Shown here piece after piece: positions 1 to 10,195 of a stretch of DNA of 21,506 nucleotides. Under the pieces are notes generated by a model. It was not told the DNA's origin. It saw only the letters and a list, made by a program, of their open reading frames with translations, and did no database searches. The stretch lies in assembly GCF_000003855.2 (NCBI RefSeq), contig NW_003101675.1:420027-441532 (forward strand), in the 5' to 3' direction. The stretch comes from Blastomyces gilchristii SLH14081. Lineage: Eukaryota > Ascomycota > Eurotiomycetes > Onygenales > Ajellomycetaceae. How positions within the stretch are numbered: the first letter of the stretch is position 1; every line of letters starts with the position of its first letter. The position numbers and the translations under genes are program-made.

Positions 1-840
1 ATCAGATATGTCCAAACTCCTGTGTGAAATTATCCTCATTCTTCTCTATCACATCACAATCCCAGGGCAAATTGCCATACAAATGTAAGATGAAGAGACC
101 TAGCCATATACATTAATCTTCTCAATTTTGGAAGATCTCTGATCTGTAGTTGTAGAGATATCTGAGGAGCACCCTCTGTGAAAACCCTGTTCATCTTTGA
201 TGTTTCAAAACATCAACACCAAGTCTCACTCTCATATCATCCTTTCTAATCTGGCCCATTCTCAGCAGAAAAATACAAAAAGATATCTTGATAATAATAT
301 CAAGCACATAATTAACAGTCACTTCTGAAGTGTCATCTCTGCAGTCTGTCTTCAGTGTATCTAGACATCAATGCCAAGTCTTATCCTCATATCATCTCTC
401 TCAATCTGGCTCATCCCCAGCAGAAAAGTACAAAAAGATATCTCAGTAACTGTATTTAATACATGATCAGTAGATACAATAACTATAAAATCAGTATATT
501 TCAAGATCTGACTGAGCCTTTGATTCCTGCACAGTGAGATATATTAAATCTAGTTTTAATATCTCAACATTCAATAGATTCTGTAAGAGATTGAGAACAG
601 CAATACTAGATTTCTATTGAATTTGAGAATTAACTCTATATTAATATAATCATTGACAAAGTCTTCTATTTTGAGATATAAAACCCAGTTCCTCTACATC
701 TCACTGACAATATTTATATTATTATATAGAAACAGACTTATATTCTCTATAATAGTAAGACTCTGAAGAGAGAAAGTCTTGATAGAGAGTATACAGTAGT
801 GTATATCTTAGCAGTTTCTATCTCATTCTTCTGCAGCAGT
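1..840 (-). other. Possible degenerate retroelement pol remnant, reverse strand
   Basis: No intact gene is present. Read on the minus strand, about 340 down to 75 stays mostly open if TGA is taken as a decayed Trp codon, and a genuine TGG occurs near 80-90. Further up, around 430-680, there are phrases loosely reminiscent of Gypsy RNase H or integrase, such as a TDH tripeptide near 460-470 and a QIRDLPKL-like stretch near 120-160. More than one frame reads equally well, so I cannot fix a frame or a family. The stretch 1-430 keeps GG and CC dinucleotides (for example the CCCAGGG at 61-67) and looks less mutated than the rest of the window. It could be an older or different retroelement, or decayed unique sequence. 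Confidence is low. Confidence 0.25.
211..480. repeat. Two-copy direct repeat, 155-bp period
   Basis: A block of about 115 bp starting at 211 (CATCAACACCAAGTC) recurs from 366 (CATCAATGCCAAGTC) and runs to about 480. Both copies contain a CTCATATCATC segment, a TCTGGC(C/T)CAT segment and AGCAGAAAA(A/G)TACAAAAAGATATCT. The intervals 211 to 366 and 221 to 376 are both exactly 155, so there is no indel between these points. Most differences are C/T or A/G transitions. The period is not a multiple of three, so the copies sit in different frames and the repeat is not an in-frame protein repeat. Confidence 0.85.
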
Positions 841-1374
841 TAATGCAAAAAAAAAAAGATCTTAGAAATAGTTTTTTACTTCTCTTGAAAAAGTAAGATG
901 TGTTTCTCTAAGTTTTATATAATATTCTTACAAAGAATTAAAAACAGAGTTATTTTCTGTTATAATTTCATATTCTTTTAAGTAAGAATTACTTTTTCAG
1001 TAACTGAAGAGCTTTCATTAATACTTAATTCTTTTTTACACTCTTTATTAACTGATTTGAGTTGTATACTTATTATGTGAGAAGAATTGAATACTTTAGA
1101 ATAAAATTGAATAGTTTTAATTAATTTCTCTACAAAAAATTGATTTATTTTTTGTCAGTTTTTCTCTTAAAAACTGTCATATTATCTGATTTATTATTAA
1201 TTAATATCATACTTTTTCTCACTGTATCTCAAGAAAGAGATTGTAAAGATTTTATTGATTTATCTTAAAAATCAATTTTAGTTTATTAGATTCTCTTCAA
1301 AAATCTAACCTAGTTACTGCACTAGTGTGAAAAAAATCAGGTGTTTTATATATAAAAGTCTTTTATTCTTCTTT
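841..1374. other. AT-rich stretch, nothing recognised
   Basis: I find no coding-like frame, RNA gene or clear repeat here. There is an 11-base A run near 847-857 and generally low-complexity AT sequence. It could be 5' untranslated sequence of the LINE that follows, or older intergenic DNA. The LINE's 5' boundary cannot be placed because the second copy leaves the window before this region. Confidence 0.5.
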
Positions 1375-1500
1375 TGAAACAGTCTAACCAACTTTTCAAT
1401 TAAAAACAGACTTAGAAATCTCTTAATTGAAACAGTCTGATCAACTTTTTAAAAGAGTTCAATACATATCTCAATTGAAACAGTCTGATCAACTTTTCAT
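1375..1500 (+). repeat. Tandem repeats in LINE 5' untranslated region
   Basis: Three units begin with TGAAACAGTCT at 1375, 1428 and 1476, spaced 53 and 48 bp. Each continues (A/G)(A/T)(C/T)CAACTTTT before diverging. They lie directly upstream of the ORF1 start at 1513. Tandem 5' monomers carrying promoter activity are known from several non-LTR families; a promoter role here is inference only. Confidence 0.75.
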
Positions 1501-1512
1501 TAAGTGAGAATA

Positions 1513-3141
1513 ATGAGTTTAAAAATACACTCAGTTGATGTGAAAAAAGATGCTTTCTCAAATACTATTTCTGAGATTAAAATTCTGAAGAGAAGAAAGA
1601 AAGAAGTAATAGAGAAATAACAAGTTCTTGAAATACAGAAATTTGAAAAAGTAAGCAAGATTCTTGAAAAGCAGTGTCTGAGTGAGATAAATGAAGAAGT
1701 TCTGTTAATTCTTCATACTCAGACTAGACAACTACAGAAGATGATTAAGTTTAAACTTGAAATTTCAAACACAGTTCAAAAAATATTGAAAATTCCTAGT
1801 ATAATCACTGACTTCTTATCTTGCTTTTCTTTCTTCTTTTCTACTTCTTCTTCTTCTTTGAATCAGAAGAAAATATATACTCGAGCAGCTGAATCTACTA
1901 TCTCTAAATCTGCTATCTCAAAATATGCTCAAAATCCTGAGAAAACTGAGAAGAATAATACTCATACTTCTATTGATAGAAAAGTGAAGAAAAAAATATA
2001 AAAGAAGAAAAACTTCTAAATCTTCAGAAATAGAAGACTTATTCTCACAGTCTCAAATCAGAACATCTTACAAAGAAACAAGCTAAACTTAAATCTCATT
2101 TTCAGAATTATAAATGAAATTAATCAGCAGTTCTTTTCTCAGTTAATGACTGATATTAAAGTTCAAAAATCAGTTATAGCTTCAATTGAGTTATTCTTCT
2201 TTGAAAACTCTATTATTCTGACTACAATGTCTGAATTTAGTGCAGAATTTCTTATTCAGAATGAGAATCTCTGAAAATCAGTAGTAGAATCTTTATTAAA
2301 CATAATAATTTTATCTGAGAGAGATGAAAAGTGAGATAAATTTATTCTTCATAATATTTCAGTTGAAATTTTTGACTGTGAAGAAGAAATACTACTTCTC
2401 AAAAATGAATTAGAAGAATATAACTCTATTCAACTGAGAAAATAGCCTGTATAACTAAATTCAATTGAGTTCAGATAAAGCAGAAGAAATGTCTCTGTTC
2501 TAGTATATACAAAGATACTTGAACAGTCAAAGATCTCTGAAGTAAGAGTAGCAGATTTGAAAATGAGAGTTCATAAATACAAAGACTCAAGAATGAATCT
2601 CAAATCTCAAATACAGTGTTCAAACTGTCAAAGATATGAACACTTTACAATCTTCTATTTCAGAGACTCAAAATGTGCATTCTGTGTTAAAGATTACAAA
2701 ACTAGTGAGTATAAATGTGAAACATGCTTAAAAAGAGATGAAATATATTAATATACTCTGCTTAAATGCTCTAATTACAAAGAAAAACATGCATCTAGTT
2801 TAAAAGAATGTATATTTGCTTCAAGAACTCAAAAGAACTGAAGAAAAGATGAAGCTCAAAGCAAATCTAGAACTGAAGAGAATAGTCAAGTCAGTAAACT
2901 CACAACTGCAAGCTTAAAAAGAAGAAACTCTTAACTATCTAAATCTTCAAACTTCAATTCTTCAGTTAAATGTAAATAGAATTTGAATTCTTAAACTTCT
3001 GTTAAGATTAGAGAATTGAGAAATAACTCTGATAATAAACTAGATATAATGTAATCAGTTGAAATTTCTACTTTTCAGAATAGTTATAATCTACTATCTG
3101 ATGATAGTGATTAGATTCTACTCAACTCTCTTTTAGTATGA
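1513..3141 (+). pseudogene. LINE ORF1 (gag-like RNA-binding protein), broken
   Basis: The product would be the nucleic-acid-binding protein that packages LINE RNA. The reading starts at ATG 1513 and the same frame holds through 1741, 2557 and 3061, so decay is by in-frame stops, not indels. The N-terminal part is Lys/Glu-rich and probably helical. About residues 255-320 include a WDKFILHN-like stretch if TGA is read as former Trp, similar to the central domain of fungal LINE gag proteins. From 2617 there are CCHC-type knuckles: CSNC with His nearby, then CAFC, CETC, and from 2767 CSNY...H...EC, where Tyr appears to replace Cys or His in places. Stops are TAA/TAG at probable Gln sites and TGA at probable Trp sites. 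The last in-frame stop (3139-3141) overlaps the ORF2 ATG. Function is lost. Confidence 0.8.
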
Positions 3142-6100
3142 ATATACAATAAAAATAACAAAAAAAGTTTAAAAACTCTTCAAAAATCACATTTATTCAA
3201 AATAATGTGAATAGAAACTCAAATTATATTTATTCTTGTCTTCAAATTATATTTGAATAAAAAGTTGATTTTATACTGCTTCAGAAGCTGAATTTTGATA
3301 CTGAGCAAATATATATTATTTCTCATTCAAGCTACTACTGCTTTATATCTCAAAAGTCTGAGATAAAGTCAAGAGTAGTGATCTATGAAAGAAAGAGATT
3401 AAGATATTAATTTAATCTAAGATTTAATATCATGTCTGACCCTGATATTCTGATGAGTGATATTATAGATAAAGAGAATGAGTTTAATACTCTACAGCTT
3501 ATAAATATCTATAATAAAAAGTCATTGAAGAAAAATAATAATATCTGAACAATTAATAGAGAATTTCTAAACATAACTTTATCAAGAAACTCTATAATTG
3601 TAGAAGATTTCAATGCACATCATCTCTGATGAAATTCAGAATATAAAAGAGTAGTAAGAGCTGATAATCTGATTAAATGAATCTTTAAGCATTCAATAGA
3701 TTTAGTTAACAAGTCTGATCAACAAACATTCTTTAGAAAAGATATGAAACAGAAATCTATTATAGATCTAATCTTCATATCATAAAATCTAATGAAAAAA
3801 AGACTTATAAACTGATTTATTGATTTAAATGAGACATCAGAATCAGATCATGAGATTATTCAATTTGATATTGAACTGAGTGAGAAACAAATGAGTGAAA
3901 ATTCTCTTCTCTCTAATCAGTTTAACTTTGAAAAAGCTGACTGAAAGGCAGTTGAAGAAAGCATAAAACTGTTAAAATCTGAAAGACAGAGTGAGCTGTA
4001 TTGAAATTCTGATCAAGATATCTCAAATGAAATACTTAAGAATAGAGTAAAGCTTATTACATCTATTATTCTAGTAAGTGTTAGAGATAATATTTCAAAG
4101 AGAAAATCTTCTGAGTATTCAAAATCTTGATGAAATAAGAATATCATATTTAAAAGAAAACAATTGACTACTGCTAGAAGAGATTGAAAGAATGATATAA
4201 TTTCTGATAAAGAGTTCAAAGCTGTCAGAAATCAATATTTTTCAGGTATTAAAAAAGCTAAAACAGACAGCTGAAATAAATTTCTTGAGAAACACAAGAA
4301 AAAGAAGTTTTTAAAGCTTTTAACTATACTAAAACAAGAAGTGTAGCAAAACTTTCAATCTTAAAATATGAGTTTCAGAATGAATTATATACAGCAAACT
4401 CTTTTAAGAAAAAATGTTAAGCTTTTATAAGAACTCTCTTTTAGAACTCATCAGATTCAGATTCAGAGAAAGAGAATATATCACTTATCAACTATATTAA
4501 TGAAAATGACTGAGAATGATCTGATCTTACTCAAGATAACTTAGAGTCAGCTATCTTCTCAAGTTCAGTTAAGACTGCTGCAGAGCCTGATTTAATTAAT
4601 CACTTAATTATTCAAAATACATACTTCTACTTAAAGAATCAATATTTTGAGCTTCTTTTTCAATCTCTTGAAAAATAAATATCATTCTGAATGCTGAAGA
4701 GAAGTCACTGAAGTAATTCTTATAAAACCTAATAGAAAAACTTCAATTCTTAAGTCATATAAAGTAATATCTCTATTGAACTGTCTAGAAAAGGTTTTAA
4801 AAAAGATAATAAATACTTAACTATCTTTTATAAGCTCTATCAGTAATTGTCTTTTATTCAGTGAATAAATAAGAGATAGAAAACAGTGTTCTGTAATTAA
4901 CACTGTTCTCTCAGTTATTCATAATATTTAAATAGCAAAGTATGAAGATCTGGTCTCAACTGCAGTTTTTATTGATATAAAAGAAGTATTTAATCATGTT
5001 TCAAAGTCAAAGTTAATTCAGATATTGAAGATGTTAAAACTGTCACTTTCTCTAATAAAATGAATTAACTGTTTTATATCTAAAAGAATTATATAACTTT
5101 TCTTTAATGAAATAAAATAAGATAAGACTGAGATAAAAATAGAAGAACTATAAGAATCTTCAATCTCACTTATTTTATTTGCAATATACACTGCATATCT
5201 ATTTAAAAATAGAAATATGAGAATAGTATAATCTCTGAGTTATATGAATGATATTGATCTAGTCTACAGCTTAAAAACTATCAAAGAGAATTTGAAAGTG
5301 ATTAAAGAAGCTGTAAAGAAAATCTTTATTAGAGCAGATATTAATTAAATTCAATTTAATATAAATAAAACTGAGTTAATTCATTTCTTTTCTAGATTTA
5401 ATGAGAAAGAACTGTCTCTAACTCTTTTATATAGAGAGATTAAATCCAGTGTAAATGTCAAATAATTAGAAGTATGATTAAACTTCAAGTTGAATTTTAA
5501 ATATTATGTTCAACAAAGAACTGTCAAGACTGAAAGACTATTGAATAATATAATCAGACTATTAAATACAGAGAGAGATCTATTCTTTCAGGCTATAAGA
5601 CAGTTATATATAGCCTGTATTATATCAGTAGCTGATTATAAAGTTCAAGTTTAATGAAATAATCAAGAGACTTTTACTGAACTCTTTTAAAGTCTGTAAA
5701 ACAGAGCCTTGAGAAGAATTCTGAGAGCATTTAAATCATCTTCTATTAAAATAATGAAAATTGAAGCTTCAATTTCTTCTTCTACTATTAGATTTGAAAA
5801 GGCCTGTATGAACTATGCTCTGAGAGTTATAAAGATGAGCTTAAATTATATAATCAGAGAAAGAGTCTCTTATTCATTTTTATTAATTAACTCTGAAAAT
5901 AAACTGAATTGAAATAGATTTCTTGATTGAAATGAAAATAATTCTTTAAAAAAAATGTCTTCTCAACTGTACAAACTATACTCTCAGATTAAAAATTAAT
6001 TTTCTTCTTTAAATATTGAAAAAGTTAATCATGAGAAGTTATCTCTCTGAAGAGAAAAGCTTGAATCTCTTATAAACTTATAAATAAGTGAACTATCTAA

Positions 6101-7094
6101 AGAGAAAGAATATGAACAGTATTTGAAGAGAATTTCTACAATTAATATAAAAGACACTATTCTGATTTATTCAGATGACTCAAAAAATAAGAATTTGAAT
6201 AGATTAGATGCAGACATTGCTTATACTGAAGATAATATTAATTTTATCTCAGATTTCTGAAATTTAGACTGTGAATCTAAAGTCTTTGATGCTGAACTAT
6301 TTGTAATAGTAAAAGCTTTCAAACTCATTGAAATAAAATCTCATAAAAGAGAAAATAGTTTGAAAGAGACATGAATATTCTCTGATAGTCAAGCTGCTTT
6401 AAAAAGCCTTAGAAATAGTCAGATTCATAATAATCAAATGAATCTTGAACTGATCTTAAACTCTGTTTTGAAAGTTCAAAAGAGAAGAATATCAAAGCTG
6501 ATAATTCATCTACTTTAAGTTCCTGCTTATATGAATATTCATGACAATGAATTGACTGACTCAGCTGTAAAAAAGAGTACAGAATTAAGCAGATCTATTC
6601 AAAAAATTATGTTCTAGTCTTTTATAAAGAGAAAAATAAAAGAATCTTATTTAAATAAGTGAAATGAAAGCTGACAGAAATAAAAGAAGAGTATACATTA
6701 TTCAAGATTTGAAACAAAACTCAAGTGAAAATCTTGTTTAATTAAATGTAAAAAGAAAATATTCTCATCTATAATACAGCTAAAACTAGAATATGACTCT
6801 TTTAAATCTTATATACAAAGATTTAATGATAGATTTGACTCAATAGAATGCTCATTCTGCAATGTAAATGAGAATTCTGAGTATATTGTAATACACTGTG
6901 CATTATATAATAGTCTCTGAGCCAGATTGAAAGAGAAGTGTGATCTAAATTAATTAAATATGAGATTCTCATTCTCAACTGAGACAGGAATTAAATACTT
7001 AATAGACTTTCTATCAGAAACTCAAGCAGCTATAAGAATATGACTAAATTCAGAAATATCTGAATATGAAGAGAAGGAAATTGATCAGATATAG
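3138..7094 (+). pseudogene. LINE ORF2 (endonuclease, RT, RNase H), broken
   Basis: This would be the retrotransposition enzyme. Translated in the frame of ATG 3138, domains appear in order. The APE-like endonuclease covers about 3186-3890 and shows QNN early, VEDFNAHH (Gly lost from the usual GDFN) at 3600, and SDHE near the end. The reverse transcriptase covers about 4700-5450, with SLLNCLEK, FIDIK carrying the first catalytic Asp, and YMND at 5241-5252 in place of Y-x-DD. A connection segment around 5709-5912 is open. RNase H spans about 6150-6580, with YSDDS, a DAEL Glu and FSDSQAAL. A Cys/His zinc motif starts at 6849 (CSFC...HC). One base is missing near 4290 and one extra near 4650; these restore frame. 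Many TGA, TAA and TAG stops plus the lost catalytic Asp make it inactive. 1,318 codons is normal for the family. Confidence 0.88.
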
Positions 7095-7384
7095 TCTGTT
7101 AAAACAGCTATATACTATCTTTTAATAATTTGTTTTGTTACAGTCTCTCTTTACTTTATTTTTTTCTTTCAATTCCTTTCTATCTATCTATTTAATGTGT
7201 CTATCTTTAAGACTGTGTTCTCTTTTCCTTTGTCATGATATTGTCAAATGGTTTCAAAGTATCAGAAGATGTTAAAACACTGCAATTTGTAAAAAGTTTT
7301 TGTATTCTGAGCTGGAATTTTCTGATTTTGCATATCTGAAATTGATGAATGTATAATAGTTAACTTTACAGATATAGGAAAAAC

Positions 7385-7407
7385 CCTGAGAACTAAAGAT
7401 TCTCAGG
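7385..7407 (+). other. Conserved 3' stem-loop of LINE copy 1
   Basis: CCTGAGAA at 7385-7392 pairs perfectly with TTCTCAGG at 7400-7407 around a 7-base loop. It lies about 40 bp before the (TAA)n tail. The inverted second copy has the same hairpin with a 9-bp stem. LINE RTs are known to recognise 3' RNA structure near the tail; that role is inferred here. Confidence 0.7.
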
Positions 7408-7448
7408 TAGATGTCATAGTCTCTGACTGCGTACATCTATAATTGAAG

Positions 7449-7469
7449 AATAATAATAATAATAATAAC
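7449..7469 (+). repeat. (TAA)n tail ending LINE copy 1
   Basis: About seven AAT/TAA units end the LINE. The second copy ends with the same repeat at 17116-17131, immediately after matching GAAGAA/TTCTTC sequence, so this marks the true 3' end. Confidence 0.85.
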
Positions 7470-8175
7470 AATTCTCTAGTAAGTAATAATCTTTGATAAT
7501 ACTTCATATTATATAGAACTATAATACTAAGTTTGAAACAGAACTTACATACATTGATTACAATTGAAAATCAGACAAAACTACATACTTGTAAAACTGA
7601 ATTTGACTGCTATCTTCAAGATGATCTGACAAATTTACATATCATATCAATTCTAGAGTTATGAAAAATTGTTAAGAGTACATATTCAACTGTTACACTG
7701 ATGACATGTGATTTTCTGACAATTTCATTGATAGAGATGAGAATGAAGTGAAAGTTCAACTCAAGTTGAGATTTTTGTTACTATTGCTGAGAACAATTAC
7801 AAGAAGAAACAATCAAGAAACTCATGATTATAAAACATGAAATTATCAGATAGTTTAATATCTCTGATCACAGTATATCAGAGAAGTGTAGTTTTCATAA
7901 GAAAGTGAAGAATAAACTTACACAAGAATGTATTTAGTTGTTTCATAAGTGTTATCAATAATTATTATCAAATTCTGATTATATAAGCAATCACTGAATG
8001 AACTGAATGAGACTGATTTTAATCTTCAGACTCAGTCTCATTCTGATTTTGAAAGAATGATCATCTTTCACAGTTTATTCTGAGAAATTACTTTCATTTC
8101 ACTATTCTTGTATTAAATCTGGTCATTTTTCATGCCATTTCTCTCAGAAATGGTCCATTTTCAGATTTTTTTGAG
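7470..8175. other. Unassigned AT-rich DNA between LINE and hAT-like end
   Basis: No convincing coding frame is seen on either strand, and no match to the other elements in the window. It may be the interior of the hAT-like element whose end lies at 8266, but no second terminal TAGACTG is visible on the left, so that element is either truncated or lost its other end. A local inverted repeat, GAGACTGA...TCAGTCTC, lies near 8007-8041. Confidence 0.4.
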
Positions 8176-8266
8176 ACTTGGTTCTGATGGGACTCACATC
8201 AAGAAATGTATGAGACCAGACCAAATGAGACTAAATGTGAAATTCATGGTTCCGCCGGCCAGTCTA
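8176..8266 (-). mobile_element. hAT-like element, left terminal 91 bp (minus orientation)
   Basis: Read on the minus strand from 8266, the sequence starts TAGACTGGCCGG and continues through ATGAATTTCACATTT and ATACATTTCTTGATGTGA. It aligns over about 91 bp with 9582-9672, the left end of the complete non-autonomous element. Differences are mostly GG to GA or C to T in the other copy, so this end is the better preserved. The flank at 8267-8274 (GGCCGGGG) is not found at another end, so no target duplication can be shown. The GC-rich junction makes an imperfect palindrome, GGCCGG against CCGGCC around the boundary. The adjoining TGTCACGACC (minus strand, 8282 downward) resembles a start common in Gypsy LTRs, so an LTR flank is an alternative reading for 8267-8282. 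Confidence 0.6.
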
Positions 8267-8282
8267 GGCCGGGGTCGTGACA

Positions 8283-9127
8283 ATTTGCAAAGATTGAATG
8301 TGTTTGATATAAATAATAAAAGATATATACTAATTTCATCAATAAATTCAGTAACGAAGCAATTGAGATATTTTCTATAATTATATAAAGAATTCTTCAC
8401 AAAGTACATCTGTGAAAAACAAAATTTATACAGAAGTCAAAACCTATTAAGAAAATATAATTATATTAACTTCAATTCTGTCTGGAATATAAGAATTAAA
8501 TTTTGAAAAATTGAAAGAATGTTATTTAATTAGATGAAATCTCTGTTATTTATTTTCATCAATAAAATAAATATAGAATATAATATATATTTCATAAAAT
8601 TTATTTTCAAAACTGTAAATATAAATAATAAAAGAGATTATCTAAATTTATATTCTGAGTCTACTTCTTATATAATAAGAAGAGTTCATTTCATTGTTAA
8701 GTTAGAGAAATCTTACAGAAGCATACTTATACTCTTGAGTATATTAAAGCCTTAAACACAGGAACAAAATTTATAAAGAAGTAAGAATGAGAGCTATTAA
8801 ATGACATTTAAAAATTAAAGATTAGTTATTAGCAGCTAAATTAAAAATGAATATAATAGTTTAAAAATACTACAGATAAGAAATCTCATAGCAAAGATAA
8901 CAGAATTAATTAATATTATTAGCAAGTTTAAACTCTTTTACAAAAGCTATTTTGCTCTGACTAGAAGTGTCAAATTGAATATTTAAATATTATTGTGTAA
9001 GAGAATAAAACCTCTTCATACAATCACTATATTCAATATTATATGTGTAATATTCATGAGATTTAATAGCTGCTTTGATGTGAGAATTCACTTGATCTCA
9101 ATGCAATTAATACAGCTTGATTTTAAT
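8283..9127. other. Unassigned very AT-rich DNA
   Basis: Short open frames at 8132-8380, 8194-8409 and 8534-8755 show no recognised motif and look like chance in AT-rich sequence. A 20-base phrase at 8418-8437 recurs with one mismatch at 8763-8782, and an ATAAATAATAAAAGA phrase occurs near 8309 and 8620; the spacings differ (345 and about 311), so this is not a clean tandem array. No element family recognised. Confidence 0.4.
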
Positions 9128-9581
9128 TGAAATAGCAGCAGAATCTTTTGTTTCTAAACCTGCTATCTTAAAATCTGCTTAAAATTCTCAGAAAACTCAG
9201 AAGAATATTACTCATACTTCTATTCATAGAAAAGAAGAGAAAAAAATATAAAAACAGAAAAACTTTCAAATCTTCAGAAATAGAAAATTTATTCTCAAAG
9301 TCTTAAATCAGGAGATTTTGCAGAAAAAAAAGCTATACTTAAATCTCATTTTCAGAATTAGAAATGAAATTAATCAGCAGTTCTTTTCTCAGATAATGAC
9401 TGATATTAAAGTTCAAAAATCAGTTATAGCTTCAATTGAGCTATCTTTCTTTGAAAATTTCATCATTCTGACTACAATGCCTGAATTCAGTACAGAATTT
9501 CTCACTCAGAATGAGAATATCTGAAAAGCAGTAATAAAATCTTTGTTAAATATAATAATTGTATCTGAGAGTGATGAAAAG
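9128..9581 (+). mobile_element. LINE copy 3, ORF1 fragment, left part
   Basis: This aligns with 1882-2330 of LINE copy 1, within ORF1. The stretch 9318-9524 translates as 68 open residues matching ORF1 (INQQFFSQ, DIKVQKS, ASIEL). The left break at about 9128 does not match any LINE end, so the piece is truncated by deletion or rearrangement. It continues after the inserted hAT-like element at 10088. Confidence 0.85.
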
Positions 9582-10095
9582 TAGACTGGCTGCTGAGATC
9601 ATGAATTTCACGTTTGATTTCATTTGATCTGATCTTATACATTTCTTGATGTGAATTCTGCTGGGACTAGTCATTAAAAAAACATGCAAAGTGACTATAT
9701 ATAAGATCTTAAAATGAAACCATGACTTGAAAAAAATGAGAAAGTGATCTCATTTGATCTCATTTAGTCTCATTCTTGATATAAAGTTACTATTTTTAGA
9801 CATTTTAAGGTTTTTTTTAGACTATTTTTAATTTTTTAAAAAGTAATGCTTTTTGATAACACTTAAATGAGATTTAAAGTCATTTAAAGTAATAAAAATA
9901 ATTTAAATTGAGAAGTGGAAATCATGATCTTATTTAGAAAATGTGATAAGAGTAGACAGTAAGTCTCACTGAGACAGTATGAGACTACTATCTAATGTTA
10001 AAACCGTGTAATGGGATCGGTCGAATTGGTAATGAAACTATCAAAAAATCTGGTCCTGGTCTCAGACACGGTCACACGGTCAGTCTAATGAAAAG
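9574..10095. repeat. 8-bp target-site duplication ATGAAAAG
   Basis: ATGAAAAG at 9574-9581 and again at 10088-10095 directly bracket the element. The uninterrupted LINE copy 1 carries a single GATGAAAAGTGA near 2322, which is the empty site. This gives the element's exact boundaries. Confidence 0.92.
9582..10087. mobile_element. Non-autonomous hAT-like DNA transposon, 506 bp
   Basis: The element begins TAGACTGGCTG and ends with the reverse complement of TAGACTGACCG, giving an imperfect terminal inverted repeat of about 11 bp (9 of 11 match). It is flanked by an 8-bp target duplication. An 8-bp duplication with short TIRs is the hallmark of the hAT superfamily. No transposase frame exists in 506 bp, so movement would have needed an enzyme supplied elsewhere. 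The right end, about 10000-10087, keeps several CpG and GG dinucleotides while the interior is AT-rich. It sits inside the dead LINE copy 3. Related ends occur at 8266 and 14067. hAT assignment rests on TSD length and TIR form only. Confidence 0.82.
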
Positions 10096-10195
10096 TGAAA
10101 CAAATGCATTCTTCATGATATTTCCGTTGAAATTTTTGACTGTGAGACAGAAATACTACTTCTCAATGTGATTCAGAAGAACGTATAATTACTGA
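10088..10195 (+). mobile_element. LINE copy 3, ORF1 fragment, right part
   Basis: Resumes homology with copy 1 from about 2323 (ATTCTTCAT...GAAATTTTTGACTGTGA) to about 2430, then similarity fades before a CpG-rich stretch. It shows that 9128-10195 was once one continuous fragment. Confidence 0.8.

Larger units (their letters stand above)
1375..7469 (+). mobile_element. Non-LTR retrotransposon (Tad/I-type LINE), copy 1
   Basis: A nearly full-length but dead LINE. The order is 5' tandem repeats, ORF1, ORF2 (apurinic endonuclease, reverse transcriptase, RNase H, C-terminal zinc motif), a 3' untranslated region with a stem-loop, and a (TAA)n tail. Non-LTR elements insert by target-primed reverse transcription, and the absence of LTRs, the endonuclease plus RT order and the simple-repeat tail fit that. 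Both ORFs carry many stops but almost no frameshifts. A second, inverted copy lies at 17116-21506 and a partial third at 9128-10195. The left boundary is uncertain. RNase H plus a gag-like ORF1 points to the Tad1/I group known in fungi; exact clade not determined. Confidence 0.88.

Noticed and set aside
4013..4219. Open frame on the minus strand, repeated at 20366-20572 on the plus strand
   Set aside because: Both are antisense shadows of the same part of LINE ORF2. Antisense frames stay open because Trp/Gln decay makes stops only on the sense strand.
1513..7094. Reassigned genetic code (TGA as Trp, TAA/TAG as Gln), which would open the LINE ORFs
   Set aside because: Gly to Glu/Asp, Asp to Asn in active sites, Cys and His to Tyr in zinc knuckles, and different changes in the two LINE copies are explained by C-to-T mutation, not by a code change. 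Frameshifts are also present.
8132..8755. Short open frames at 8132-8380, 8194-8409 and 8534-8755 as small genes
   Set aside because: The first two overlap the hAT-like terminal repeat on opposite strands, and none has a motif or start context. Low GC makes such frames expected by chance.
10010..10090. Possible tRNA-like sequence with GGTCGAATTGG
   Set aside because: It does not fold into paired acceptor and anticodon arms by eye and lies inside the hAT-like element end.
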